A DNA stretch of 64,000 nt from Eutrophovita brisbanensis (GCA_038147395.1 JAYQTM010000001.1:1674001-1738000), one strand, 5' to 3'; positions 9,363 to 18,743 are shown, counted from the stretch's first letter. Notes: generated from the letters alone by a model not told the origin. Made by a program: numbers and translations.

Positions 9363-10132
9363 GATGACACCTCATCCTCTAATTGCGTCCCGAGGTAAGC
9401 TTCTTGCACTCGAGGATTATTCCTAATCTCAGATGGAGCACCTGTGGCAATCACCTCTCCGTAGACCAATACCGATATTCGGTCTGCGAGATTAAACACA
9501 ACGCCCATGTCATGCTCGACCATCATGAGCGTCTTGCCTTGGGTCACTTTCTCAATTAACGCGACCGCGGCATCGGTTTCCGAGTGACTCATTCCCGCTG
9601 TTGGTTCATCTAACAAAATCACGTCAGCACCAGAGGCGATCGTGATCCCTATTTCCAACGCCCTTTGCTCGGCGTAGGTCAGCTCTCCAGCCATTTTCTC
9701 GCGTCGATCCTCCAAGCCAATCAACGACAGAGTCCGGTCGGCTGACTCGCGCGCATCTTTGAGCGCAGAAATACGTTTGAAGAAAGAGTACCGATAGCCC
9801 AAATTCCACAACACAGCACATCTCAGATTCTCGAAGACCGACAACTTCGGAAAAATATTAGTAATCTGAAAACTACGAGAGAGCCCGAGCCTATTAATTG
9901 ATTGGGGCTCCTGATTTGTGATGTCCTGTCCCTTTAACTGAATTTGACCAGAAGTGAGTGGAAAGCGCCCACTAATCAGATTAAAGAGCGTTGACTTACC
10001 AGCGCCGTTTGGGCCAATGAGCGCATGTCGCTCGCCTTCTCGAATATCGAGATCAACACCGTTGATAATGTGCGTGCTCCCAAATTGCTTGCGAACACCA
10101 GTCAGTTTAAGCGCCGAGCGATCCACAGCCAT
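9359..10132 (-). CDS. livG: branched-chain-amino-acid-type ABC transporter ATP-binding protein LivG
   Basis: A LivG-type ATPase with an intact Walker A GPNGAGKST, Walker B VILLDEPTAGMS and the LivG C-terminal extension ending in a conserved QEAYLG. The signature motif is degenerate (LTYAEQR), which is common in LivG. The chosen ATG at 10132 overlaps the livM stop as TAATG, preceded by GTGGAG. A GTG at 10141 would add three residues but has no ribosome site. It should pair with the neighbouring LivF, whose Walker A Lys is replaced. Confidence 0.92.
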   Translation of the reverse strand: MAVDRSALKLTGVRKQFGSTHIINGVDLDIREGERHALIGPNGAGKSTLFNLISGRFPLTSGQIQLKGQDITNQEPQSINRLGLSRSFQITNIFPKLSVFENLRCAVLWNLGYRYSFFKRISALKDARESADRTLSLIGLEDRREKMAGELTYAEQRALEIGITIASGADVILLDEPTAGMSHSETDAAVALIEKVTQGKTLMMVEHDMGVVFNLADRISVLVYGEVIATGAPSEIRNNPRVQEAYLGTQLEDEVSS

Positions 10133-11349
10133 TAACTCCACTTAGCCAGCGCGGGAGATAACTCATCCCAAAGTTGACTGACTTTTTTTGAAGATTTTGC
10201 CAACATTACGGCCCCTATCAGCACAAGCGCCAGAGCAGTTAGCCATGAGACCAAGGGTGAAACGCCAATGGCCTCGGTTCCACGATACAAAAGCTCAATC
10301 ACAGCAATCACACCGACACCGAGAATCAAGGACGAGACAACAGCACGCGTGTACGAAGGAATAAGACGCCTCACCAAACCCGCTTTAACGACAGGCGAAT
10401 GCATGGTCACTAAGTTCGCAATTCCCCCTGGCGAATAGAGAATAATGATCAAAAACAGCAGCCCAAAATATAGAAGCCACGCTTGTGTGTAGTTGGATAA
10501 AGCGGACTGCAAAAACGTCACCAACACAGCACCTATAATGGGGCCCCAGAATTGACCGATACCCCCAATAAATGCCATCAACACAACATTCCCAGAGGCC
10601 ATTAAACCAAGCGCCTCAGCCGTTATGATTTCGTAGTTGATGGTAGCCAGCGCCCCAGCAATGCCCGCAAAAAATCCGGCTAAACTCATCATGAGCCAGC
10701 GTACACGCGTCGGGTTGTAACCAACGAACTGGACCCGCTCTGGATTATCCCTCACAGCATTAGCCATACGCCCAAGAGGAGTGCGCGTTATCGCGAACAT
10801 CAGGGCCATTGATACAAAACACCAACCAGCAATGAGGTAGTAGACCTGAATTTGAGGACCATAACTGACACCCCACACAGCCCCTCCAGAAGTCCGGTCT
10901 GTGACAATGCCACCCTCACCCCCGAAAAACGTTGTGAACATGAGTGCGCTAGCCGCAACCATTTCTGCGATCCCAAGAGAGATCATCGCAAACGGCGTAC
11001 CAGGCCGTCTCGTCGTCACGAATCCCAAAACAAGGCTGAAGCCCAAACCCGTTAGACCACCAATCAATGGCATCAACGTGATCGGAAAAGCAAATCCACC
11101 GTCATGCACATAATTAATCGCATGGGCCGTCATAAACGCGCCAAGTCCGAAATAAACGGCGTGTCCAAAAGATAATAAACCCGTTTGGCCAAGCAACATG
11201 TTGTAAGAGAGCGCAAAGATAATCGCGATGCCCATTTGCGAGAGCATCGAGAGCTCAAATCCGCCCGAAAACAAGACCGGGAGTAATACAAAAACAACAG
11301 CGACCGAACCCCAGAGCACGAATCTCGAACGATTGATGACGGCATTCAT
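10132..11349 (-). CDS. livM: branched-chain-amino-acid-type ABC transporter permease LivM
   Basis: A 405-residue polytopic inner-membrane permease. It has the LivM hallmarks LLGQTGLLSFGHAVYFGLGA in the first third and the coupling-helix region with RDNPERVQFVGYNP. It is longer than most LivM proteins (about 320-360). From about residue 335 a C-terminal extension carries two more predicted membrane segments and a short basic tail. It overlaps livG and lies two bases after livH. Confidence 0.92.
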   Translation of the reverse strand: MNAVINRSRFVLWGSVAVVFVLLPVLFSGGFELSMLSQMGIAIIFALSYNMLLGQTGLLSFGHAVYFGLGAFMTAHAINYVHDGGFAFPITLMPLIGGLTGLGFSLVLGFVTTRRPGTPFAMISLGIAEMVAASALMFTTFFGGEGGIVTDRTSGGAVWGVSYGPQIQVYYLIAGWCFVSMALMFAITRTPLGRMANAVRDNPERVQFVGYNPTRVRWLMMSLAGFFAGIAGALATINYEIITAEALGLMASGNVVLMAFIGGIGQFWGPIIGAVLVTFLQSALSNYTQAWLLYFGLLFLIIILYSPGGIANLVTMHSPVVKAGLVRRLIPSYTRAVVSSLILGVGVIAVIELLYRGTEAIGVSPLVSWLTALALVLIGAVMLAKSSKKVSQLWDELSPALAKWS

Positions 11350-11351
11350 CG

Positions 11352-12299
11352 TTAGGACTCCCGAGTGCCCATCAAACCACGTGGTCGGATAATCAGCATG
11401 AGCACCATCAGCAAATACGGCAGAACAGGCGCGGTTTGCGAGATGGTGATCGATAAACCACCGTACCAGAATGAATCAGGGTCAACACTGATACCCAACG
11501 CGCTCACTACGTCGACAAAAGACAAGTCGATCGCAACAGAGAACGTTTGTATGGCACCGATTAACAAAGACGCGATAAACGCTCCGATCAATGACCCCAT
11601 GCCGCCAAAGACAACCACCACAAAGACGATTGACCCAACAGCAAACGCCATTCCAGGTTCAGTGATGAACATATTTCCGCCAAGAACCCCTGCTAACCCC
11701 GCCAAAGCGCACCCACCAGCAAACACCAGCATAAAAACTCGTGGCACATTGTGTCCGAGCGCCTGAACCATATCCGGATGTGTGAGCGAGGCTTGAACGA
11801 TCATCCCGATGCGCGTTTTAGTCAGCGTGAAATAGAGTGCAATGAGCATTCCTACTGAGACCAACATCATGAATGCTCGATAAGCAGGGTATTGCGTCTG
11901 ATACAGAGTGAATAACGTGAAATCGAGACTCTCAGGGATTCGATAATCAACCGGTGCCCGACCCCATATAAGGTGAACAATTTCTTCGATCACGTACGCC
12001 AAACCAAACGTAAACAGTAATTCTGCGACGTGTCCAAACTTGTGAACTGCTCTGAGCCCATATCGCTCAGTCGCTGCGCCCACCAAACCAACCAATAACG
12101 GAGCCAAAAATAATGCTGGCCAAAAACCAACGAATAATCCTGTTTGATATGCAAAGTACGCACCAAGCATATAAAAACTTGCGTGCGCGAAGTTCAACAC
12201 CCCCATCATGCTAAAAATCAACGTCAGGCCCGAGGAGAGCATAAACAGCAGCAATCCATACGAGAGACTATTGAGAAGCGTGATTAAAAAGAATTCCAA
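11352..12299 (-). CDS. livH: branched-chain-amino-acid-type ABC transporter permease LivH
   Basis: A 315-residue inner-membrane permease. It has the family features FSMMGVLNFAHASFYMLGAY near the N-terminus and GGMGSLIGAFIASLLIG near residue 230, and at least eight hydrophobic segments. It forms the heteromeric channel with LivM, and the gene is read after the binding lipoprotein. The substrate is not evident. The operon context points to a carboxylic acid. Confidence 0.92.
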   Translation of the reverse strand: MEFFLITLLNSLSYGLLLFMLSSGLTLIFSMMGVLNFAHASFYMLGAYFAYQTGLFVGFWPALFLAPLLVGLVGAATERYGLRAVHKFGHVAELLFTFGLAYVIEEIVHLIWGRAPVDYRIPESLDFTLFTLYQTQYPAYRAFMMLVSVGMLIALYFTLTKTRIGMIVQASLTHPDMVQALGHNVPRVFMLVFAGGCALAGLAGVLGGNMFITEPGMAFAVGSIVFVVVVFGGMGSLIGAFIASLLIGAIQTFSVAIDLSFVDVVSALGISVDPDSFWYGGLSITISQTAPVLPYLLMVLMLIIRPRGLMGTRES

Positions 12300-12346
12300 A
12301 AGATTATCCTCTCAAGCACGATGTCATCGGGGATAGCGCGCGCCGA

Positions 12347-13576
12347 TCAAAACTGACACGTCGTATCGAGCCGCGTATTTTCCGCAGGTATCTCAACTAT
12401 CGTCTCGAAACCAAGGCCCGTCTTCTCGACGTCAACCATGTCACTCATACCTTCGACACTGATTAACTTAGAGAGATAAAGAGGCTGAAGCAGCTGGTGG
12501 TTATCTGGTCTGATTGAGATTGGGCCAGTATCATCCGTGAACGTCATCGACGACAACGAGGATCTGATGCCATCGACATCCGAGCTTCCAGTCTCAATGA
12601 GGGCCTTTTCCAGCATTCGAACCGCGCGTCGAATCGATGAGTAATAAAGCGACTCTGGAGCATCAGGATATCGATCCGCATAAGTTCGGGCATTACTCTT
12701 TGTTTCGGCGTTCGCGTTACTGTGCCAGGTGGTGATCTGATAAACGCGATCAATACCCGATTCTCCAATAACCGTGACCCCGCCCGCAGCTCCCGCATAG
12801 AACGTGTAAAAATCGACGTCAGCCCCCATCTGTTTCGCTGATTTAATCAGGAGCGTCATGTCATTACCCCAATTTCCCGTCAAAACGGCCTTCGCGCCAG
12901 AGGACTTAATCTTCGCAATGTATGGGGAGAAATCCTTTACTTTTCCGATCGGGTGAAGATCATCACCCACAATCTTAATATCAGGCCGTTTTTCCTGAAG
13001 CATCGAGCGAGCGGCTCTTGAGACGGCCTGACCAAACGAGTAATCCTGATTGATGAGATAGATCGACTTAATGTCCTCTCTCGACGCCATATAGTCAGTC
13101 AACGCGCTAATCTTCATATCAACATCAGCATCAAACCGAAAGTGACTCTTGTCGCACCGATCATTCGTCAGCGCAGGGTCAACGGCGGCGTAATTCAAGA
13201 ACAAGACCTGCCTGTCCGGATTTCTTTGATTGTGTTTCCCGATGGCATCAGACAGCGCGAGTGCGACGCTAGAACTGTTTCCTTGAAAAACGTAATCGAC
13301 CCCAGCGTCGAGCGCTGAGCGAAAAGCCAAAAGGGCCTCTTGCGGGTTGGTTTTGTTATCGAATGGAGCAACCTTGAGGCGCATCCCTTCGGGCAGCTCG
13401 CCTCTTTGATTGACCGCATCGACCTCAAGTTCGAGGTGTCGTAGCCCCATCTCGCCAACATTCGCGAAAGGTCCACTCAAACCCTCGATGTAGCCGATGA
13501 CAATTTCCTTTTTTGTCTCACCGCACCCGGTCAGCAGACTCGTGAGTGCTATAAGAATTAATGTCGTGATTTTCAT
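12347..13576 (-). CDS. ABC transporter substrate-binding lipoprotein, LivK/type I periplasmic-binding family
   Basis: About 409 residues. The chosen ATG at 13576 gives a compact lipoprotein signal (MKITTLILIALTSLLTGC with lipobox LTGC) and is preceded at good spacing by AGGGGAAG. A start six codons upstream would put that ribosome site inside the gene. The mature part begins with EIVIGYIEGLSGPFANVGEMG, the usual start of type I binding proteins that capture amino acids, amides or organic acids outside the inner membrane. It is the first gene of the minus-strand operon that continues with livHMGF and beta-oxidation genes. The ligand is unknown. Confidence 0.88.
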   Translation of the reverse strand: MKITTLILIALTSLLTGCGETKKEIVIGYIEGLSGPFANVGEMGLRHLELEVDAVNQRGELPEGMRLKVAPFDNKTNPQEALLAFRSALDAGVDYVFQGNSSSVALALSDAIGKHNQRNPDRQVLFLNYAAVDPALTNDRCDKSHFRFDADVDMKISALTDYMASREDIKSIYLINQDYSFGQAVSRAARSMLQEKRPDIKIVGDDLHPIGKVKDFSPYIAKIKSSGAKAVLTGNWGNDMTLLIKSAKQMGADVDFYTFYAGAAGGVTVIGESGIDRVYQITTWHSNANAETKSNARTYADRYPDAPESLYYSSIRRAVRMLEKALIETGSSDVDGIRSSLSSMTFTDDTGPISIRPDNHQLLQPLYLSKLISVEGMSDMVDVEKTGLGFETIVEIPAENTRLDTTCQF

Positions 13577-13594
13577 GGCTTCCCCTATGCGCAA

Positions 13595-13740
13595 CTTTCT
13601 GGACCGATCAAGCTCTACTTCGAATTATTTCAATCCATTATAAACACGGATTTACCGCGGTCGCTAATAAACGATAAATTTTAGTTACCATAAAGGATTA
13701 ACCTCGTAGATCACGGGATAAACGCGATAAAGGAAAAAAG
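13595..13740. promoter_or_regulatory. divergent promoter region between the Liv/beta-oxidation operon and the acyl-CoA ligase
   Basis: This AT-rich gap of 146 bases separates two outward-reading units that probably share a pathway, so it must hold both promoters. A TATAAA-like box (CATTATAAACA, about 13632-13642) and AAGGAAAAAAG directly before the ligase ATG are visible. No convincing operator palindrome was found. Confidence 0.4.
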
Positions 13741-15372
13741 ATGTTCGGCCAAATGATGGAATTTCCGTTACTCATCTCACAGATGTTGCAACACGCTGAT
13801 AAGTATCACGGTGACTCAGAGATTGTGAGCAAAACGGTCAGCGGGGAGATCCACCGTTATACCTACCGCGACGCTCATTTGCGTACAAAACAACTTGCGA
13901 ATGCGCTTCAACGCATGGGGATCCAAAAAGGCGATCGTGTTGGGACACTCGCATGGAATACCTTCCGCCACTTCGAAGCCTATTTCGGCATCGCTGGTAT
14001 TGGGGCGGTTAGCCATACCGTCAACCCAAGGTTATTCCCAGAGCAAATCCTCTACATCATCAATCATGCCGAGGACAGGTTTCTATTCGTTGACGAAACA
14101 TTTGTCCCCTTAATCGAGCAACTAGAACCAGAACTCAAGACTGTGGAGAAGGTCGTCATACTGACGGATAACGATCAGTTCGACACAACGCTTAGCAACT
14201 GGATCGCGTACGAGACCCTGATCTCGACTGAGAACACCGAGTTCGATTGGCCAATCTTCGATGAACGTTCAGCGTCATCATTGTGTTACACCTCAGGCAC
14301 AACAGGGAACCCGAAAGGTGTGCTCTACGCCCATCGCTCCACGGTGCTTCACGCCTACACTGTTTGTATGCCTGATGGACTGGCAATATCCGCGCGAGAC
14401 GTCGTGATGCCCGTCGTCCCTATGTTCCACGTCAACGCGTGGGGCTTGCCCTATATCTGTTCGATGACGGGTGCAAAAATCGTTTTTCCTGGGCCATTTA
14501 TGGATGGCAAAAGCTTGACTCAGCTGATTCATGAGGAAGACGTCACATTTTCTGCAGGCGTGCCCACGATTTGGGCGGGTGTCGATGCCCACCTAAAAGA
14601 GACGAATCAAAAGATCCCCTCCGTCAAAAGAATCATCATTGGCGGTTCCGCGGTCCCGCAATCCATGATCCGCAATTATCAAACGGAATACGATGTGGAA
14701 GTCATTCAGGGTTGGGGAATGACTGAATTAAGTCCACTAGGAACCATCAACACGTTCAAGAAAAAACACCTAGATCTCGATGAAGAAAGTCAGTATGCCC
14801 TCCGCACCACCCAAGGTCGTGTCCTCTTTGGCATCGACATGAAAATTGTAGACCCAGACGGTAAAGAACTGCCGTGGGACGGTGAGGCATTTGGTGATCT
14901 CCTCATTCGAGGACCTAACGTTCTGACGAACTATTTCGGCCATGATGACGATCTTCTCATCAAAGACGAGGAGGGACGCGGATGGTTCATGACGGGTGAC
15001 GTCGCCACAATTGACCCTGACGGCTACATGCAGATTACGGATCGCTCGAAAGATGTCATTAAGTCAGGCGGAGAATGGATCAGTTCGATTGAACTCGAGA
15101 ATACCGCCGTCGCTCACCCAGACGTGATTGAAGCCGCAGTCATTGCGATACCGCACCCCAAGTGGGATGAAAGGCCGCTACTCGTCATCGTTAAAAAACC
15201 GAGCTCAGAACTGACGAAAGAGGCAATGCTGAAATTTTTCGATGGGAAGGTAGCAAAGTGGTGGATCCCAGATGATGTTGCATTCGTTGACGAGATTCCA
15301 CACACGGCAACAGGAAAAATCCTCAAAACCAAACTCAGAGAAGATTTTGCTGACTACAAAGCGAACGAATAA
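13741..15372 (+). CDS. fatty-acid/medium-chain acyl-CoA ligase (AMP-forming, AlkK/DmdB-like)
   Basis: A 543-residue member of the ANL superfamily that activates a carboxylic acid to acyl-CoA through an acyl-adenylate. Visible motifs are the P-loop YTSGTTGNPKG, GWGMTELSP, the hinge region GRGWFMTGDVATIDPDGY, DRSKDVIKSGGEWISS and the C-terminal TATGKILKTKLRE with the catalytic Lys. The N-terminal style matches medium-chain acyl-CoA ligases and the methylmercaptopropionate-CoA ligase DmdB, which cannot be separated by eye. It diverges from the Liv/beta-oxidation operon and could activate the acid that this transporter imports. Confidence 0.9.
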   Translation: MFGQMMEFPLLISQMLQHADKYHGDSEIVSKTVSGEIHRYTYRDAHLRTKQLANALQRMGIQKGDRVGTLAWNTFRHFEAYFGIAGIGAVSHTVNPRLFPEQILYIINHAEDRFLFVDETFVPLIEQLEPELKTVEKVVILTDNDQFDTTLSNWIAYETLISTENTEFDWPIFDERSASSLCYTSGTTGNPKGVLYAHRSTVLHAYTVCMPDGLAISARDVVMPVVPMFHVNAWGLPYICSMTGAKIVFPGPFMDGKSLTQLIHEEDVTFSAGVPTIWAGVDAHLKETNQKIPSVKRIIIGGSAVPQSMIRNYQTEYDVEVIQGWGMTELSPLGTINTFKKKHLDLDEESQYALRTTQGRVLFGIDMKIVDPDGKELPWDGEAFGDLLIRGPNVLTNYFGHDDDLLIKDEEGRGWFMTGDVATIDPDGYMQITDRSKDVIKSGGEWISSIELENTAVAHPDVIEAAVIAIPHPKWDERPLLVIVKKPSSELTKEAMLKFFDGKVAKWWIPDDVAFVDEIPHTATGKILKTKLREDFADYKANE

Positions 15373-15381
15373 AGCAGACTT

Positions 15382-16323
15382 CTAATAACCTTGCTGCCGA
15401 TTCACCAGCCCGGTTGGATTAGATCCCGCTTCGATTAACTTCAAATTGCTGATGATCTGGTCCATTGCCATCGTTGCATTCGTCAATCCAGAAACATGCG
15501 GAGTAATCAAAACCTTGGGGTGATGCCACAGCGCACTGGTGCTCTGAAGCGGCTCTTGATTAAATACATCGAGTAACGCGCCCGAGAGAACATTGGCATC
15601 GAGCGCTTGAATCAAATCGTCTTCGACTACATGATTTCCTCTGCCGAGGTTAATAAAAAACGTTCCTGGCTTGATTTGATCAAAAAAGTTTTTATCGTAA
15701 AAGCGCTCCGTGTTGGGGGTCAGCGGGAGTAAATTCACCAGGACTCTCGAGCAAGTGAGTAAAGTTTTCAGCCCAGAGTCACCACTTAAAGTCTCTATCG
15801 GTCTCGCGCTGCGTCCGCTGGCACTCCAACCCCTTGCCGGAAAACCTAAATGCCCCATGGTTTCAACAACGCGTGATCCAATCGCACCCAAACCGAGTAC
15901 GCCAACACCAAATGATTCGATCGGCTCGATGTTAAGGAGGGGGTTCCAGTCTCGACTCGCTTGCTGCCTCTCGTATACGGCAAACTCCCTTTGAAACCGA
16001 AGGACTCCGTAAGCCACATAGTGCGCCATTTGAATGCCCATCCCCGCATCCTGTAACCGGATGATCGGTACGTTGGGCAGTGACGGGTCCGTCAATAGCG
16101 CATCAACTCCAGCGCCCAACACAAATATCGCCTCTAGTCCCTTGAGTTTTGAGAGAAGACCATGCGGCGGATTCCACACAAGCGCATAACGAACCTCCTT
16201 GGCGTCGTCTGACCGAAGTATTTCAAACGTAAAATCAGGAAGTTCGTCCTCAAGTCGAGCTCGCCAAATAATCGGATCATCAAATTCGCTATAAAACCCG
16301 ATCACAGGTCGAGTCGCAGTCAT
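15382..16323 (-). CDS. ghrA: glyoxylate/hydroxypyruvate reductase A-like 2-hydroxyacid dehydrogenase
   Basis: A 313-residue cytoplasmic D-2-hydroxyacid dehydrogenase. It has the NAD(P)-binding motif GVLGLGAIGSRV and the catalytic triad segments: Arg in NLGRGNHV, Glu in DVFNQEPL and His in ITPHVSG. The overall length and the short catalytic domain match GhrA rather than SerA or LdhA. It would reduce glyoxylate or hydroxypyruvate. It converges tail to tail with the acyl-CoA ligase, ten bases apart, and lies just downstream of panC. Confidence 0.85.
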   Translation of the reverse strand: MTATRPVIGFYSEFDDPIIWRARLEDELPDFTFEILRSDDAKEVRYALVWNPPHGLLSKLKGLEAIFVLGAGVDALLTDPSLPNVPIIRLQDAGMGIQMAHYVAYGVLRFQREFAVYERQQASRDWNPLLNIEPIESFGVGVLGLGAIGSRVVETMGHLGFPARGWSASGRSARPIETLSGDSGLKTLLTCSRVLVNLLPLTPNTERFYDKNFFDQIKPGTFFINLGRGNHVVEDDLIQALDANVLSGALLDVFNQEPLQSTSALWHHPKVLITPHVSGLTNATMAMDQIISNLKLIEAGSNPTGLVNRQQGY

Positions 16324-16332
16324 ACGAGAATC

Positions 16333-17166
16333 CTATTCAACGTTCACCTCAAGGTTGTCAATGAGGCGAGTCGTACCCAACGTGGCAGCACCTAAAACTA
16401 CCAACTTCGTCTCGGATTCCGTCGGACGCTTTAAGCCTTTTTGAGCGCGCACAACAACGTAGTCAACATTCCATCCATGACTTGCCAATAACGCTCCAGC
16501 GGCATATTCCATCGCGACAAACCGACGGTCACCGCTAAGAATGGAGTCTTTAATCTCCATCATGGCGCGACGCAACCTTGGTGCTTCTTGTCTCTCAGAC
16601 TCGCTGAGGTAACGATTTCTCGAAGAAAGCGCCAACCCGTCCTCGGCTCGTATCGTCTTAGCGGGAATAATCTCTATTGGCAGACACAGCTGCTCGGTTA
16701 ATTCACGAATAATCGCGAGCTGTTGATAATCCTTCTTACCAAATACAGCCATCTGAGGTTGTACCGCATTGAACAGCTTCGTCACAACAGTACACACACC
16801 TCGAAAGTGCCCCGGACGAAAACGTCCCTCGAGGCGATTCGATATCTGTGGAGGGTCAATGAAGAACGCTTGGGGTTCCGGATACATCTCAGCTTCATCA
16901 GGGCAGAACACAATGTCATTTCCGATTGCCTCGAGCTTGGCGCAATCATCCTCAAATGTTCTCGGATATCGTTCAAAATCCTCACCTTGACCGAACTGGA
17001 GACGATTAACAAAGATCGTAGTCACCACCATCGGCGCCCGCTCCTTACCAATCTTTACAAGACTGAGATGTCCATCATGAATATTGCCCATGGTGGGGAC
17101 ACAACACACTGACCCCTCTTTCGCGAGGCGCTCTCTCAGTTCAGTGATCGAGGTGATGACTTCCAT
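16333..17166 (-). CDS. panC: pantoate--beta-alanine ligase
   Basis: A 277-residue enzyme that joins pantoate and beta-alanine with ATP, the last step of pantothenate synthesis. The nucleotide-binding HxGH-type segment is PTMGNIHDGHLSLV. FVNRLQFG, RPGHFRGVCTVV, GKKDYQQL and the KMSKS-like LALSSRNRYL follow in order. It lies 26 bases downstream of panB on the same strand, so the two are probably one transcript. Confidence 0.95.
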   Translation of the reverse strand: MEVITSITELRERLAKEGSVCCVPTMGNIHDGHLSLVKIGKERAPMVVTTIFVNRLQFGQGEDFERYPRTFEDDCAKLEAIGNDIVFCPDEAEMYPEPQAFFIDPPQISNRLEGRFRPGHFRGVCTVVTKLFNAVQPQMAVFGKKDYQQLAIIRELTEQLCLPIEIIPAKTIRAEDGLALSSRNRYLSESERQEAPRLRRAMMEIKDSILSGDRRFVAMEYAAGALLASHGWNVDYVVVRAQKGLKRPTESETKLVVLGAATLGTTRLIDNLEVNVE

Positions 17167-17192
17167 ACTTTATCGAACCAGTGATCAAACAA

Positions 17193-17987
17193 CTAGAAAC
17201 AATGCTCAGGAGCAGGGAAGGTACCCGCTTTAACCTCAGACACATATTTTTTAACTGCGTCGAGAATAGAATCCGAGCCAACCATGAAATTTTTAACGAA
17301 TTTGGGCTTGCGACCCTGATAGATGTCCAACATGTCGTACAAGTTTAATATCTGGCCAGAACAGTGTGGTCCGGCGCCAATACCAATGACCGGAATATTG
17401 ACGGCCTCAGTCACACGCTTTCCAACCTCATTAGGAACAAGTTCGATCACCAATAGTTTTGCTCCAGCCTCCTCGAGCGATTTTGCAGCATCAACTAGTT
17501 CGTCTAACGCTGAATCAGTTTTTCCCTGCACCTTAAATCCACCAAGCGCGTGAACCGACTGCGGTGTCAAACCAATGTGACCACAAACCGGAATGCCCCG
17601 ATCCGCGATGAACTTAACCGTCTCAGCCATGATGGCACCACCCTCGAGTTTGACCATATGGGCCCCAGCGGCCATGAGTTGTGCCGCATTATCAAAAGCC
17701 TGTTCCACACTCGACTGATATGAACCAAATGGCAAGTCACCGAGTATCAGCGCCCGGCTCGTGCCACGCGCAACACACTGAGTGTGGTACACCATATCTT
17801 CCATTGTGACGGCAAGTGTTGAGGAATCACCCTGAACCACCATTCCCAATGAATCGCCGATCAAAAAGATGTCAACTTCCGCTGCATCCAACAAACCCGC
17901 AAAACTCGCGTCCGTGCATGTAAGCATCGTGATTTGATCATTTTCTGATCGCATCTTATCCAGTGTAGAAATAGTTACTTTTGCCAT
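17193..17987 (-). CDS. panB: 3-methyl-2-oxobutanoate hydroxymethyltransferase
   Basis: A 264-residue TIM-barrel enzyme that transfers a hydroxymethyl group from methylene-tetrahydrofolate to alpha-ketoisovalerate, giving ketopantoate. Visible are the metal ligands in LIGDSLGMVVQG, the MVKLEGG segment, GHIGLTPQS and VIGIGAGPHCSGQILNLYDML. AAGGAG precedes the ATG. It runs with panC downstream and folK/pcnB upstream, a common gammaproteobacterial order. Confidence 0.96.
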   Translation of the reverse strand: MAKVTISTLDKMRSENDQITMLTCTDASFAGLLDAAEVDIFLIGDSLGMVVQGDSSTLAVTMEDMVYHTQCVARGTSRALILGDLPFGSYQSSVEQAFDNAAQLMAAGAHMVKLEGGAIMAETVKFIADRGIPVCGHIGLTPQSVHALGGFKVQGKTDSALDELVDAAKSLEEAGAKLLVIELVPNEVGKRVTEAVNIPVIGIGAGPHCSGQILNLYDMLDIYQGRKPKFVKNFMVGSDSILDAVKKYVSEVKAGTFPAPEHCF

Positions 17988-18221
17988 GATGACTCCTTAC
18001 AGTTTTTGACCGTATCCAGCCCTATGACAGAGCTGGACTTGATGTGAGGAAACTTTGGGGTCGCGGTTTTCAACCCGTCCATTTCATTAATTCTAGCAAC
18101 CCAATAGCGTCAGTCGAGTGAACTGCGCCAATCCGAAAAAACGGAGGGCGCAATAAGCAGCCGAAATGATTGGCTTTGGGGTGGGACGGAATTATATATC
18201 CTATAAGGGCGATTCGTTTGG
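17988..18221 (-). promoter_or_regulatory. panBC upstream region with a leader stem-loop
   Basis: These 234 bases lie between folK and panB. An inverted repeat at 18016-18036 (coding strand CCAGCTCT, five-base loop, AGGGCTGG, one G-U pair) would form a stem-loop about 30-50 bases before the panB ATG. A TATATAAT box is seen about 18190-18200. The gap suggests that panBC have their own promoter. No known riboswitch fold is recognised. Confidence 0.35.
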
Positions 18222-18743
18222 TTAAACCACTGATGCGTGATGTGACTCGGAGCTAAAAATAGTCGTCTGACCATCATCAATTTCACGAACCAGATCTCGT
18301 AATCGTTTTCGATGACCAAAAATTAGGTCAGGCGCTAACTCATGTAACGGTTTAAGCACAAACGGACGCTCCAACATACGAGGATGCGGGACCGTCAATT
18401 CCTCCGAGGCAAGTTCCAGTTCCCCAAAAACTAAAATATCAATGTCAATCACCCTCGGGCCGTTACGAATTTCCCTGACACGCCCCATGTCACGTTCTAT
18501 TTCCAGTAATGCACGAAGCAAACTCGAGGGGCCCAAACGCGTTGTCACCTGACATACCGCATTTAGAAAATCGGGTTGATCTAAATACCCTACGGGAGCA
18601 GACTGATAAACGCTCGACACGTTTGAAACATGAATCCCGTCTGCATGACTCAATTTCTCAAGCGCTACTTGAATATTTCGCTCTCGGTCACCCATGTTGG
18701 TACCAAGCCCCAGGTAGGCTACCTCAGAATACGCATTGATCAC
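18222..18743 (-). CDS. folK: 2-amino-4-hydroxy-6-hydroxymethyldihydropteridine diphosphokinase (HPPK)
   Basis: A 173-residue folate-pathway kinase that pyrophosphorylates hydroxymethyl-dihydropterin. It has the N-terminal YLGLGTNMGDRE and the family signature region GPRVIDIDILVFG, followed by VPHPRMLERPFVLKPL. The start codon is GTG with GGGAG seven bases upstream. The pcnB-folK order is typical of gammaproteobacteria. The C-terminal tail after residue 155 is polar and not conserved. Confidence 0.95.
   Translation of the reverse strand: MINAYSEVAYLGLGTNMGDRERNIQVALEKLSHADGIHVSNVSSVYQSAPVGYLDQPDFLNAVCQVTTRLGPSSLLRALLEIERDMGRVREIRNGPRVIDIDILVFGELELASEELTVPHPRMLERPFVLKPLHELAPDLIFGHRKRLRDLVREIDDGQTTIFSSESHHASVV

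Noticed and set aside
13741..15372. Naming the ligase dmdB
   Set aside because: DmdB and medium-chain ligases share all visible motifs and no other dmd gene is adjacent.
17988..18221. A riboswitch in the panB leader
   Set aside because: Only one simple stem-loop is seen; no conserved multi-stem fold is recognised.
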